The notes under the pieces were generated by a model. It searched no databases, had not been told where the DNA came from, and was given only the letters and a program-made list of their open reading frames with translations. This document shows, piece by piece, positions 22,261 to 34,011 of a stretch of DNA of 64,000 nucleotides; positions within the stretch are counted from its first letter, which is position 1, and each line of letters starts with the position of its first letter. The DNA is from Tetrapyrgos nigripes. Its lineage: Eukaryota; Basidiomycota; Agaricomycetes; Agaricales; Campanellaceae. A program made the translations under genes and the position numbers. The stretch is from the NCBI GenBank assembly GCA_013368315.1, contig JAACJM010000206.1, forward strand, positions 1 through 64,000, given 5' to 3'.

Positions 22261-22888
22261 TTAGACCATATGACGATGGCTCTTCAACTCTTCGTTCTCT
22301 TTCTCTAAAATCTCCAAAATCTTCAGAATCTCCCTCATTCCACCTCGTACACCTTCAGCCTTTTTATCGCGCAACTCGTTCTTCAACTCCTCATATCCCC
22401 TCTCCAATGCCTTCAACCTCTCGTTCATCTGCTCCAAAGTGGCCTTGAATATCTCAGTGATCTCTTCTCCTGGAATATTTCTTGAACCGATTCTTCATCC
22501 AATCCTTGATCATGTCTACCATCTGTTTCGCCAACGCATCATCCTACAACAACACTCGGAATGAACACAATGGTTTGTAAAAGGGAGCAAGAAATAGACG
22601 CACCATCACCCCTCGTTCAGATGTCCTTTCCTTCAGTAAACCCCCCACAGACCCGCATTCATCCAAGCTCGACTCTGATATGACACTGACAGTTTCATGG
22701 TCCGAAATAATCTCATCGGCCTCGATAGTTGATGTGTCTTCTTGGGGGTCCGAGTTGGTGTTGGTGTCGGAGGATGGGGTTTGCGAAGGAGAGGAGAACG
22801 AGTGGAATATGTAATGCGGAAAAATCGACAAAACGGATTGGAGAGGAAAATAAACAATTGCAAACAAAAACACCTCACCGACCCCCAT
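22261..22888 (-). CDS. small acidic coiled-coil protein (tentative model)
   Basis: The minus strand shows an acidic Ser/Thr-rich part (TSTIEADEIISDHETVSVIS), then a clear GT-AG intron (about 22550-22607) into DDALAKQM, then a heptad-like coiled coil (EQMNERLKALERGYEELKNE and EILEKENEELKSH) ending at the stop 22261-22263. The coiled-coil frame is +1 relative to DDALAKQM. Either a 58-nt intron (GTAGAC...AAGAG) or an indel lies between them. The ATG at 22886-22888 is followed by a possible splice site, but the first intron is not clear. Family not recognised. The gene is convergent with the MYND gene. Confidence 0.4.
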
Positions 22889-23470
22889 AGGCTCCGAGGG
22901 CTGGGATGAGATTGATATGTGACGAGAGAGGAGGAGGGGAGGGGGTTTGCCTATGTATAGATAGAAATGAGGAAAGAAAGAGAAACGGGAGCGAAACAAG
23001 ACGCGAAAAAATAACTAAAGAACAAAAGAGAGAGACAGCTACTCACCAACCCTCGTCTGCACAACAATCTTCATTCCTCTCTCTCCACCCGTCCTGAGAC
23101 CTACGCATCATACACTCATCCTATTTCCTGATCCATCCGGCCTTCATGGGTTACACTTTCCCCACAACACCTCATTTAACAATGGAGTCAAATTCGTCTG
23201 CGCGTCGACGCTGAAAGAGTCTCTAAACTCTTGTAACCGTCATGTTAGTATGTGCGTAAAGGAAAGTCGGCGGAAGAGAAGACTGAATCCATGGTTGATG
23301 GAAGTGGAGAGGATTGTTAGAACTTCAAGGGACGGATTGGTTTGATGGGGTTGACGAAAGAGTCTAAAACGCGGGTAAAAACGCCTTTTACCCGAACCAC
23401 GGAGAGGTGGGTACGTGGCTGTTACCTATTTGGGCTTGGAGTGGACGAGCGAAAGCGACATTTGAGGGAG
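22889..23470. other. upstream region without a recognised gene
   Basis: A purine-rich stretch (about 22905-23040, GAGAGAGGAGG and AAAGAGAGAGAC runs) lies immediately upstream of the coiled-coil gene and may be its promoter or 5' leader. Nothing coding is recognised. Confidence 0.4.
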
Positions 23471-23810
23471 TTACGAGGCCCTGTAGAGACTCGTCCTTAT
23501 GATCTGGGGCTTCCGCGTGTATGCAATTTAGATACCTCGGCATCCGGTCTTTTTTGCGCCCGAAGCCGATTTCGGCGTTTGCTGTCACGCCATGCTCTTG
23601 TCCTCAATCATCATCATCCTCGCACCGATGAAGCTCAACGAAAACGTACCAATCAAATAACGGCCTTGTTATTACCACGCAAAGCGGTGGCCCACAAAAG
23701 CTTTCATTCTAGGCTTCCGCGTGTGGCTATGCAATTTGGAGGAGGAGGAGGAATACCTCGGTATTCGGTCTTTTTTTTTTCACCGAAGCCGAAACCAGCG
23801 TTTGTCTCTT
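23471..23810 (+). repeat. dispersed repeat, copy 2, internally duplicated
   Basis: Begins with TTACGAGGCCCTGTAGAGACT, then GACTCGTCCTTATGATCTGG, both shared with 47395-47500. The block GGCTTCCGCGTGTNTATGCAATTT...TACCTCGG.AT.CGGTCTTTTTT occurs twice in tandem, at about 23507-23585 and 23708-23800. Between the two copies lies GGCCTTGTTATTACCACGC..GGTGGCCCACA, the block shared with 7245-7302 and 47574-47737. Confidence 0.55.
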
Positions 23811-25585
23811 TGACAACTAACATCGTCGTAGTAGGCGTCGTCTATGAACCACACCTTCAAATGTCGCTGAGCCTAGGGAAAGTACAAGAGAACCTTGGAG
23901 CAACTTCAGACGCGTCGCTGCAAAAAGAAGAATAGCTCACCACATAGTATTATCACACGTCGCCTGTCTCTCTAGCGGTCTTGGAAGTTGCAATCAACTT
24001 GAAAGCTTCAGCCCATGAGCACATACTTGACGGCCGATTTCCGCCGTTCAAGTCGTGGACCCATGGCGTGTAATAACTCCTCCCCTTCCGTCGGCTTAAT
24101 TTGCTCACTTTGATGCCCGGCATGCCAGTACTTGGTCCCAGCCCGGGTAGTACACTCCTCCTCCCATCATCACGTCCGCTACACAATCTGCTACCAACAC
24201 CTTGTCCAATACTCAGCTCATTGCGCTTCATATCTGCTCTCCAACTGCTCCCTGGTGGATTGAAAGTTCCATTCCCCCCTTTAGCCAGGCTGCGTCTCCT
24301 AACTACCCCATTCTGCGTACTTACTGGTAGTACTAACAGCCACATCAGACTGTGGATTACTTCTCTGATTAGATGGATATTACATCTATAACTATTTTGG
24401 AGTGTTCATTGCTGGCGTTGTCTTGTAGAATTCCTGGACGTCAAAGAATGACAGCTGACTATGCAAATGTGATCTGTTTAGCGCCTACTTATTGCGCCAT
24501 GCCTAGCCTCATCATATCTGTTAGAGGAGACGTAGATCCCCCTGTAAGAGCCAGGACCGTTACTGTGACGCCAGCACCATCAAGACGCCACCATTGGTAA
24601 CCGTAGCAACAGTCCGAGGACTTCTCTGATTAAACGGATATCACATCTAGAAAGTTTCCTTACCAGCAATGGCAAAGGGAGCCGATGCAGCAGCAGCAGC
24701 CTCGTAGACAGTCCTTTTGTAACCCCCTCCCTTCTCAGCAGTTGGGTTTGGGTCAGTCATATTTTACTTAGACTTGATGAGTGCTGATACTTCATTGTCA
24801 TTCCAGCTGTTGGAAGGCTTTTTGGGAGCTCGAGATAGGGGAGCGGCACTATTTTCTGCTACTGTCTTATGGGCTCAGGCCATAGATCTGGTATCAAGCT
24901 GGTATTTACGCTGCCAGCAAGCAAAGTCCATAAAAAGCAGTCACAAAGTCCGGTATTCCGATCTAGTTACCACTAGGACGTCCTGATGCGCGTCTTATTG
25001 CTGCGGAATAGTTCTATTCCATCCATATGCTGTATGATGCTTGTATACTTCCGGGACGCCAACAAAAGATAGACGCCAGCAAATGAGATGAACGTAGCGC
25101 CTACTTATGGTGCCATGGCTACCCTCACATCGGTTAGAGGAATCTACTAACAGCTCTTTTGATCCGATTTGACTGTTGCTTGCTGCGAGCTAGTCTGAAC
25201 CTCTTGCAAATGACTTTGGCATTGATAGCTCGAATTCCATAAGGCCAGTGTCCTTACTAGGTGGAGGAAAAATACCGAGTGTAGCTCAGTATTGCGGTAG
25301 GAATTCGCTGTTAGCGTTGAAGGGTATTTGTTTTCTTTGGGATGGATATCCCACTGAAAAGAAGGCCTTGGCTAATCACCTGAATGATCTTAGTGACACA
25401 TCTACCCAGCCTTACCGTCTTGTATTGTTTGCCGGCTCTGCAGCGGGTCATTACTTACCAGAATGTTCATTAGTCTTAGATTGTGGCAGCTATTGATTCT
25501 GGGATCCCTTATAAGCACAAGTGTTGTTCAAATGATATGCATTTCTGACTCCCAACCCAGCATCCTGTGGCGAATCTGAGACACG
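23811..25585. other. no confident gene; decayed internal repeats
   Basis: ACTTCTCTGATTAGATGGAT at about 24361 recurs near 24615. A block containing TAGCGCCTACTTATTGCGCC at 24479 recurs in altered form at about 25096. These look like remnants of an old repeat. ORFs are short and unrecognised. The last 100 bp are upstream of the secreted-protein gene. Confidence 0.4.
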
Positions 25586-26372
25586 ATGAACCAACGTTTC
25601 ATGGATCCATACCTTTTATCCCATATCTTCCTGGCGCTTCTCTTCACTGGTGAGTCCACATAGTCATCAAAAATACAGCGCACTCAAAGCTACTGCTGCG
25701 GTTTTGTCGCTTCAGCTGGCGCAGTACGAAGTCAGCTTACATTGGAGGAGTACGGTGCCACTCCCATTCTCAGTAACTTCCTTGATGGAACAGTCGTTCC
25801 AGTTGGTACTGGCGCTGATGGCAGCGAAACTACATTCCAGCTGATACAAACGACACAATTAGTCACACAGACCTTGGGCGAGCAAGCAACGGTCACAGGC
25901 AGCGTGTCTGGTATTTCGTTTATTTTTGATGATCCTCTTCAACAAAAACTTATGCAAAGAACAGGATTAATCGTTGCCTCTGCTGGGGGATATGATATGA
26001 AATACACCCAATTGGTCAAGGTTGCAGCGGACGGTCAAACTGCGACAGCGATCAACGAAGATGGAGTGTACGGATGCAGTGGAACATCCGGCTCTGGAAG
26101 TTGCTCTGTCTCGCTACATTTAGAGGTCCCAGAACTCGGTGCCACAGATGTACAGACTACCGAAAGCGGAGCAGCTGCAACTACGCATGTGCTCACAGTC
26201 ACTACGAAGCTACCAAATCAAAACTCGTACGTCTATTCATTTTGATCAGCGGAATCTTACCCAAGTCTCCTTCAGCGCTAGCTCTGGATTTTCCAAGAAT
26301 ATCGTAGCTGTCATCGGTACATTTACCCTTATGGGTGCTGTCGCCGTGATCCCTTTGCAGGCTTGGTTCTAG
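25586..26372 (+). CDS. secreted, probably GPI-anchored cell-surface protein, 223 aa
   Basis: Three exons, 25586-25649, 25716-26226 and 26276-26372, total 672 nt with both GT-AG junctions in frame. The N-terminus has a hydrophobic signal peptide (PYLLSHIFLALLFTAGAVRS), with likely cleavage near residue 27. The middle is Thr/Ser/Gly-rich and beta-like, with one Cys pair (GCSGTSGSGSC). The C-terminus is a hydrophobic tail (NIVAVIGTFTLMGAVAVIPL) after a small-residue segment (NSASSG), as expected for GPI attachment and loss of the tail. A second in-frame ATG at 25601 would still keep the signal peptide. Small GPI proteins of this layout are common in Agaricomycetes; no enzymatic motif is seen. 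Confidence 0.75.
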
Positions 26373-28013
26373 TATTCACAAAGTACTATCCTGAATTGTC
26401 GACCTTTCAAGTTACAATCTCGAAGAGTCTGTTTGATTATTGCGAGTGTAGGCCCGGTACGATTCATACTAAGTAACCTCGTCTTTGAATCTAGGCACCG
26501 GCAGACTCTATGAAACGGCCGATTTCATATCCTTCTTGCCTCAATATCTACATTTGATTTGTTCACTCTCTGTTTAACTAATCACTTTATGTACTTACTT
26601 ATCTATGTATATCTATGGAACCAGTTGTCTATGACAACAGATTTCGGACAAAAATACTATTGTCAGGTTACGTCAGTTGTAAAGTGAAAGTCGTAAGTTG
26701 AATTACCTCCCTGACAAATGCGTGGTCTGATCCCGACATATACATGATTTGCCGAATACTTGCTCTATCTATGGCAATAATACTGTGCAAAAAATCCAAA
26801 TTGGCTTTTTTTTCACAGGTTGACCCTTTTTTGGCCATTTTTACTGGTTTTCTTGCAGGTTGGACTGAGTTTCTGTCGAAATTTGATAAAATCTGAGATG
26901 CTGATTTGGGACCTACATCTGCAAGTATTCAGGCCATTTACAAGTATTCAGCAAATCATAAATCAGTAGCCAGGACTCAACTCTTAATTTTGTAATTACT
27001 TTATGAATTCAGTCATCAATCCCCTCAATTCGATACTTGACTTAAGGAGCTCCATCACAATAAAGGCCAAATAGTTGTCATTCTGTGTAAGTCTGTATGA
27101 GGTCACTAAGAAAAACAAGTAACTTCCCAGTGAATGCAAGTCAGCTGTAATCATAACAACCAGCATATAAGCCAGGTTTAACTGTGGGGATACATCCAAG
27201 TGGTCAGAATGATTTTACATAGCTTAGCAGTTGGTATAAGTACACTGGAAGACTTAGAACAAAGTTGTAACATAGCTGGAATGCCTAAGAATTAATTGGA
27301 ACACCTGTCCTTGTTTCAAATATGTCATACACACTTACAAGCCCTTTCCAGATGGTGGATAGTAATAATTCTTGTAAGAGTGCTGTGCCCTGGCTCTCTC
27401 CTATGACTGAGACAACTACTGAGCCATGGAATGATTATGGAGTGCTTATAGGGTGGTACAGCGGTGAAAAGAAAAGCTGCCCTTGTCATTGCCATTAGGC
27501 CTGACAGGCATACAGCACTTGACACTGTTTTGTCCAAGCCAAGTCCATAAAACAACAATGAATCAGTGATAGGCGGTTACACGGCATTGGTATTCATTTG
27601 GTCATTTCTAACATACAAAGGCCTTCCAGGTACTCTGACATTGTTTAATTTACGGGATTGTCAGTGGTGACAAAGAAACATCAATGTATGTATGTGCATA
27701 GGAAATCAGCTGCCGCATACAGTGGACACATCAGATCATGTGGCATCCATGGCTTATCTTATCTTGATTCAAAAAACCTGAGCAAGATTCGAGCTTGCTC
27801 AGGTTTTTTGAACCCAGATAAGATAAGATAAGACAATGATTCATCGTTAGCCATCATTAGTACTTCCTTTAAGCCCAGAAAGCATGTTGAGATACTTACA
27901 AGCTTATACAAGGACTCAAAGGATCTACACGCTGACCATTTACATTAGAATTGAGCTATTTAGTTGAATCAACTCCCATGTTACACTTCTATCCTAAGAC
28001 ACTTGGTCATTGT
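26373..28013. other. AT-rich gene-free stretch
   Basis: Only short, unrecognised ORFs. Contains the strong hairpin at 27753-27831. Otherwise I see no gene or repeat. Confidence 0.5.
27753..27831. repeat. 79-bp hairpin, candidate fold-back element
   Basis: The core TTCAAAAAACCTGAGCAAG is followed by a 7-nt loop and its exact complement. Outside it, CTTATCTTATCTT on the left faces AGATAAGATAAG on the right. It would form a long stem in RNA or a cruciform in DNA. It could be a tiny MITE or a strong intrinsic hairpin; no flanking duplication is obvious. Confidence 0.7.
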
Positions 28014-29179
28014 TAGGGAATAGCACGGGTCCACGGGGAAATGACGGGTCACGGGGACGGGGTATGGCGGGGACGGGGACGGGGCTGCTTATTTCATCCC
28101 GCGCCAAACCCGCGACCCGCCCCACGGGTAAACCGACCCACCACCTGGTACTATCATAAGCCGACTCGGCATAATCCTTTACATCAACCAACTGTATAGT
28201 TATACGGTTAGGCAGACTTGTAGGTAGATATTATAACATACACAAAAAAAAATCCTCTGCTTCAAAGTAACAATGCGCCCTGACTCACCCATTCCCAAAA
28301 AACTCCAGGCGAAAGAGAAGAAACGCAAGTCCATTACAACGGCGAGAGCCAATGGCGAAGATCCTATTGAGTCCGCTATCCCATCAAAGAAGGCAAAGAC
28401 CGCTGACACTGGTAATGTTGTACGCTAATACATTTTCCAATCTGCCAGCTATACTTAACCTTAACTGAAGGCTTCGAAGGCCAAGGCTGTTGCTACCACT
28501 GCTTCTCTTTTAATTAAAGCCAGTGAAGCCGAATCGATTCGATGAATTACCAGCACTCCAACCCCCACAAGCAGACGAGCTTGGTGATGAGCTCGATCGT
28601 TATCTCAGCATGGACGTCGAAGCCACAAAAGATGTTTTAGGATGGTGGTATGAGAAGAGGAAAAATTTTCCAACGCTCTATCGTATGGCACTGGACTATC
28701 TTACTATACATGGTGAGTTTTCGATTTTCTGGTAATCTATTTTGTCTAATTACTGCTACTTAGCCACCTCCACAGACGTTGAGCGTGTTTTCAGCCGAGG
28801 CCGCTTTCTTTTACCTTACGTTCGCAATCGCCTGTCTGCTGATTCGACGCGTGCTCTTATCTGTTTGGGTCAGTGGAGTTTAATGGATCTAATACACGAT
28901 GAGGACGTCCTGGCCGTTGCAAAGCTCCCTGAGGTTGAGGATCCTGAGCAGGAGGCAGAGGACATTGAGATGCCGGATGGGTATGATGATATATTAGGTG
29001 TACTTAGTGATATGTAGCTATATACGTGAACCCGTACTATATACCCGTGAACCTGCGGGTTTTGTCTCAGACCCGTCCGCCCCATCGTTATCCGTGACCC
29101 ACGAGGGCGGGGACGGGTTTTGACGGGGACGGGGACGGGTCAGAATTTTTTCCCCGCGGGAGCCCCGTGCTGTTCCCTA
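28014..29179 (+). mobile_element. hAT deletion derivative, 1,166 bp
   Basis: Ends TAGGGAATAGCACGGG at 28014 and, in complement, TAGGGAACAGCACGGG at 29179. Exact 8-bp TSD GTCATTGT at 28006-28013 and 29180-29187. Both subterminal zones are packed with GGGGACGGG/ACGGGT motifs. It keeps both ends of a transposase gene and lacks the middle. Same family as 6461-7071. Confidence 0.93.
28273..29017 (+). pseudogene. internally deleted hAT transposase
   Basis: The ATG at 28273 opens a Lys-rich N-terminus (MRPDSPIPKKLQAKEKKRKS, SKKAKTAD). An intron-like segment and TASLLIKAS follow, then a stop. From about 28523 the C-terminal dimerisation domain appears in another frame: GWWYEKRKNFPTLYRMALDY, a 52-nt intron (GTGAGT ... 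CTTAG), then STDVERVFSRGR, RNRLSADSTRALICLGQW and an acidic tail ending at 29017. The whole RNase H-like catalytic core is missing. It cannot catalyse transposition but might still dimerise with an intact transposase. Confidence 0.8.
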
Positions 29180-29187
29180 GTCATTGT

Positions 29188-31560
29188 CTTGAGCTGCTCT
29201 CATTCTTCAATGCTTGGCCCAGTCCCTTACAGTTGACTGGAGTTGGGGATTGGTGCATTCCATGCGCCGCTAGAATCCCCGACTCCGGACCGAAGGGACA
29301 GGAGGAGGGACGTGTCCCACCAATCGATCAACAAATTCGGGTTCTGAAATTTTAAACGGCGATTCCTGCATGAGGTCATTGTTTTCAGCGTTCCATTGCC
29401 TTCTACGCTTTACCACCATGACTCTCTCGCAATGCCTCGGTCTTGCTGCCAGCACGTGCCCATTATTCCTTGCTCAACATTGTCAGAGCTCTTGCAACTT
29501 TTGTCTGCTATCGACCTATTGCATCTCCACCAGCGTGTAGTAGACCATACAGCTCCGAACAAGCAATCTAAAATATTGAGAGCTCGTTTCAAAGCCGATG
29601 TTATTGCCGAAAAGCTACTTTATTCAGAGAATTTTGTCTACAGCTTTCTTGTTTGCTCATGAATATGAAGCAAAGTGTCAAGTAATGGACCGTGCTTTCA
29701 GTGAGGGCTTTTGTTGTCTGTTCGGTGAAAAGGTTTTATATTCAATGGTTCAGTCTGGGTGCTGTCAGAACCGATCAATTCATTCTGACTCCGGATGTAA
29801 CCAACAATCATCACAAATCCTAATTTTTGATCCCATTGATTTGTATCGACCGCAGTTTTTGGAGGAATGAGATTGGTGGCCTGAGTTTGAAGACATGGAG
29901 AGTAATGGTCCTATACTGCGGAGTGTTAATTGGTCAATTGCGTGGGCTGCTTTATGGTGCATGAGTGGAAATGTTTTTGGAGCTATGCTGCTAGTAGTGA
30001 GTACTAGTACTGTCAGGGTCCAGGGAACTTGCATATATGTCTGACCCAGTTTAATACCGTGACCAAATGACTTGATTTTCGAACCTCAACTTGATGAACT
30101 GCTGCTGAGTTCAATTGGGCTTACAACGGAGTCGGGGACTGGCACACAAGTTGCGCTGCTAAGAATCAAGACTCAAAACATTGAAGTTGAATTGAAGCGG
30201 AGCTTGAAATGTTCTATATCAGGAAATGGTTCGACTTTTTACAGTCCATGTCTCTTCCCTTCTCAATCTCATCTTGTGCAACTCGCCCGTCCACCCCAGC
30301 CCCTCCATAGTCAAAATGATCGACCCCTACACCTCACAAATTTGCCCACACCCCCAAACTCCTGCTTCCCCAATGCCGTCTGTTTTCACTCACTCTCTCG
30401 TTGCTCTACTCTTCAATCACTGGCAAGGTGTGTTTGCTTTTTGGGTATCTTCAAGTGGGACAAGCTCTCATATTTGTTCATTTAGTGGTGAAGGTTCGAA
30501 CCCCTGATTTTGCATTAAACTCATCACTCACTGACCTTTCAGTTACAGAATACCCATTCGTTGTCTCATATGTGAAGCTCTGTCATTGGTCCATGAGTGC
30601 CCACACACATGAGTTTTCCCTTCTCGCATATTCCGTGAGTCTCGTTGCTTGTCTCTTTTGTTCGCTCTAATTAAGCCCTCAACAAGTGTCTCCTAAGGCA
30701 TAGCGCGTGGTTGGGAAGGGTGTCACGGTGGATTGGACGCATCGGCTTGACGACATGAGTCTTCATGTGTGTTTTTTTCCCCTCATCATGATTTTCCATT
30801 TCTTTCATGTTGCTGTTTCTGTCCTTCTATTGTCCTTGTTGCCCACCACACTGTAATCATTGTCGATGTCTGCCTTTGTTCTTCAGTGTTCTTGTTTATT
30901 GTGTGCTGGTTGTCACTTTTGGTCTGAGGTTGCCTCAGTACATTGTGTACTACTATGTAACTATGTAGCAGTCTTTGGCAATAAATTGTCTTGTTCTTTT
31001 ACATACTACCAATGAGTACATGAGAGCATCCACGGCGCTGGCCAGTGAATTCATTGCAGTTTTTATTCTGAGGAGGTACAACAATTATGTGTATTATGTG
31101 TCTTACAAGTTCTGTCATAATTCTCGTTCTTATTCATACACGTAAGATTCTGGGGTGTAAAAGATGGTCTGGAAGCATGACTTCGGTTGTAACAAAGCTT
31201 TACAATGCTGCCCTTATTCGTCAATATAAGATTGACTTTAATGTTCTGTTCTGCAATAGGTCTATTTCTTTCAATGCTCAGTATAGTTTTGCTTCTGCCA
31301 AGTTTGAAGATCATGCCAAAACTTGATACAATAGTATAGCTCATACAGAAAAAGAATATTGGGGGGACCAAAAAAACATTCATAAGGGTGATACCCACAT
31401 TATGATGACTTATGCCTATTGTCAAGACTTGTAAGGTGTGCATTTTTTGTGATGTCATTTTTCAACTCTCTGAATTTGATACCTTTTGTGTTTGGAAAAG
31501 GTCTCTTTGAATTCGGAAATGGTGTTTTCAGTGGGAAATAATTATTTCCACTTTAGTACA
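29188..31560. other. no confident gene
   Basis: A short imperfect inverted repeat (GGAGTTGGGGA ... TCCCCGACTCC) at about 29239-29287 and a related segment near 30130. A pol III-like box pair is noted separately. The minus-strand ORF 31063-31458 has one phrase (GMIFKLGRSK) faintly like a LINE RT downstream region, too weak to call. TTGGCAATAAATTGTC near 30975 could be a retroelement tail. Confidence 0.35.
30420..30510 (+). repeat. possible pol III-type (SINE-like) segment
   Basis: GGTTCGAACCC at about 30494 is a near-perfect box B. TGGCAAGGTGTG at about 30421 is a weak box A, but the 60-bp gap between them is long. The sequence cannot fold into a tRNA that I can see. Confidence 0.2.
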
Positions 31561-31749
31561 GCATATTTGGCACATGAGTCGTGACTTCTCCACCTCCTGA
31601 TCTCCCCCCAACTTTTCAATTTCCTTCACCCCCTCCTTTGTCCTTGTCCTTCCCCATACCCACTCACTCCCCCCTTCCCCTCTCCCTTCTTCACACTATG
31701 CATCTCATACATATATGTCCCACCCTGCACCCCCATCACCTCACCAGAA

Positions 31750-32322
31750 TCCTCCTTGAGTCCCTTGAAGAACGCAACATTGGAGTTTGCGTTGATACCA
31801 TCTTTCGTCTTGACCCAAACCACCAGCGGCGTATCATTCCCGGCAAGATACCACCGAAAAATGATTCTGTAAAACCCCATAACGAGTATCGGCTTGCGCC
31901 CTCAATGAGGTATATTGGGGTAGCGACGCCCATGGAGACTTGACGTCTGTCGGGATAACCGGATGTTCCCAGTTACGGCAGTGGATAGTTTTGTTAGTGA
32001 GACTGTTTTGGTTTTTCGTGAAGATTTTGGGTGGTGGGTGGATGGTTAAGGGCGAGAAGTAGGTCATATGAGTGGGCGAGGAATACGTGTGGAAGGATGT
32101 CGGTTGGAACAGAAGAGTAGAGGTTGACGTGACATGTAGATTTCAATAGGGACAGGAAGGAGGACGGAAAGATCATGTAACACACCAAGAATGAGTAAAA
32201 GGGCGGGGACAGGAAGGAGAAGGAAAACTCATGCATTGTACAGGTAATCTCGATGAAAAGATCTGCAATCTCCTCTACGGTTTCATTGACGATTGCTCAG
32301 ACTTTGTCGGGGTGACTGAGTT
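31750..32322. repeat. duplicated block, copy A
   Basis: Aligns with 33021-33862 from TCCTCCTTGAGTCCCTTGAA to CAGACTTTGTCGGGGTG. On the minus strand this copy has an open stretch (FRWYLAGNDTPLVVWVKTKD), broken in the other copy. It is probably a decayed, duplicated gene or element fragment of unknown family. Confidence 0.65.
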
Positions 32323-33020
32323 ATGTGGCAAGGGGTCTCCAAAATGATATGACCAGACCGGACGTTCCTTTTTGGTCATAAGGTCCAGCTTGACCCCCCC
32401 TCCCCCTCTCCTTCCCAAAAATGGTAAGTGATAAGATAAATATGGCTTACAAATTATGAAATCAGATCAATATTTCCTCCTGGCTACCTCATAGGCCCTC
32501 TGCTAACCTACAGATGCTGTGGATTAGTGATATATTCTGTGTGACACCTATCATATTGAGGTAGCAAATCATTTTCTGACAATGTTTGTGATGTGGCACC
32601 AGTGGTAACATCACTGATTGTGGGAATTACATACCATTTAAAGGTGAGATTTCATTGTTACAGGCCAGAAAGCTCATTACACATGGCTTTTATGGGTCCT
32701 GAGTATGTTTTGTGCACTTTCAGATCCAAATGGCTTCATAAAGTATGTCTATACACCCTTCATGTGATGGTGTATCTTTTGGTCATAAGGTCTCTCCAGA
32801 CCCCCCCTCCCCCCCAAGGTCTGGTCTCAGGTAGACCAACTGAAGACCCCTTGTTATGCGGACACAAGTCGGCGGTGGGGGAAACAGTGCCCACACCAAG
32901 GCACTGACCCCAAAACTGACAGATCTCAACGAAATATAACAAGATAGACAACTAGGAAGACGGAAAACCGACTCACCTTCCCTCAACCTTGATAAGGCCT
33001 ACCTAACACCCCCTTCCAAA
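32323..33020. other. spacer between duplicated blocks
   Basis: Contains two direct copies of a ~45-bp segment (TTTTGGTCATAAGGTC ... GACCCCCCCTCCCCC) at about 32369-32412 and 32774-32812. No gene is recognised. Confidence 0.45.
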
Positions 33021-33862
33021 TCCTCCTTGAGTCCCTTGAAGAACGCAGCAGTGGACTTTGCGTTGTTACCGTCAGCAGCTGACCATTCCCGGCAAGACAC
33101 CACTGAAAACGATTCCATAAAATGCCATAACAAGTATCAGTTTGTGCTCTCGACGAGGTGTATTCAAGGGGGTCCGGGCCAGAGAATCCCGTACCTGGAC
33201 TAGGTAGGTAGGTTCCCTGGCGAAGCCCTTAAATTGTTTTTTTCTGACTAATTTGGAGCTGGCAGGCATGCTGGCGGGTGTCAATCTGGTGAGCTGTGAA
33301 GTTAAACACATAAATATATGCTCACCAGATATTTTATGACAATTACGCAGTATCTCTGAGCGCGAGCTGGGTAAGGTTCTGAGACTTGAGGTCATGTGCA
33401 CATACTATATTTGGCAGGTAAACTCGTGTGAAATTACCTTATATAGAAGGTAAGGTAGGTAGGTTCCTCGACCAAGGCACTAAATTTTTTTCTGACCCCC
33501 GGCTGTTAATTATTTTTTCGGACCCCCTTGGGTGTATTGGGATAGCAATGTCGATGGAGAATTCTTAACATCTGTCAGGGTGACTGTATTGTTCCCAGCT
33601 ATGGGAGCGGATGGTTTTGTTGGTGAGACTGTTTTTGATTTTTCATGAAGGTTTTGGGAAATCAGTGGGTAAGGGCGAGAAGTGGGTCATGTGAGTGGGC
33701 AAGGAAGACGTGTTGAAGGATGACAGTTGGGACAGAAGAGTAGAGGCGGGTTGACGTGGCATGTAGATATCAATATGGACAGGAAGGAAGATGGAAAGGA
33801 AATAGTCTCCTCTACAGTTTCATTGGCAGTTGCTCAGACTTTGTTGGGGTGGCTGTGCGACG
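33021..33862. repeat. duplicated block, copy B, split by a hAT MITE
   Basis: Matches copy A at 31750-32322 on both sides of the insertion 33165-33530. The junction in copy A (GAGGTATATTGGGGTAG) is the empty site. Confidence 0.65.
33165..33530. mobile_element. 366-bp hAT MITE
   Basis: Perfect 12-bp ends CAAGGGGGTCCG / CGGACCCCCTTG with an exact 8-bp TSD GGTGTATT (33157-33164 and 33531-33538). Comparison with copy A of the duplicated block confirms the insertion point. Subterminal GGTAGGTAGGTTCC blocks at both ends are in direct orientation, each followed by TTAAATT/CTAAATT and a T run, echoing the GGTC blocks of the 187-1072 element. Confidence 0.9.
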
Positions 33863-33966
33863 CGGACATTGAGGAGTCGGTAGAGTAGTCTAGTAGGGCT
33901 CAGAGTTGGTAAGAGAGACAGGGGAAGGAAGAAAGGCAAGTGAGTCAAAACTGTGAACACATGATC

Positions 33967-34010
33967 ACACGCTGAAAAGACAAAAATATCTGCTCGACGG
34001 ATAGATCATA
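33967..34010. mobile_element. left half of a MITE interrupted by the DIRS element
   Basis: ACACGCTGAAAAGACAAAAA onward to GATAGATCATA matches the left half of the 6403 copy. The right half is at 43382-43468, so the 9.4 kb between them was inserted into one MITE. Confidence 0.7.
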
Positions 34011-34011
34011 T

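Noticed and set aside
30420..30510. A functional tRNA gene
   Set aside because: Box B is good, but box A is weak, the spacing is too long and no cloverleaf can be drawn.
31063..31458. Second LINE reverse transcriptase fragment
   Set aside because: Only a short GMIFKLGRSK-like stretch fits; no FxDD box or downstream signature is present.
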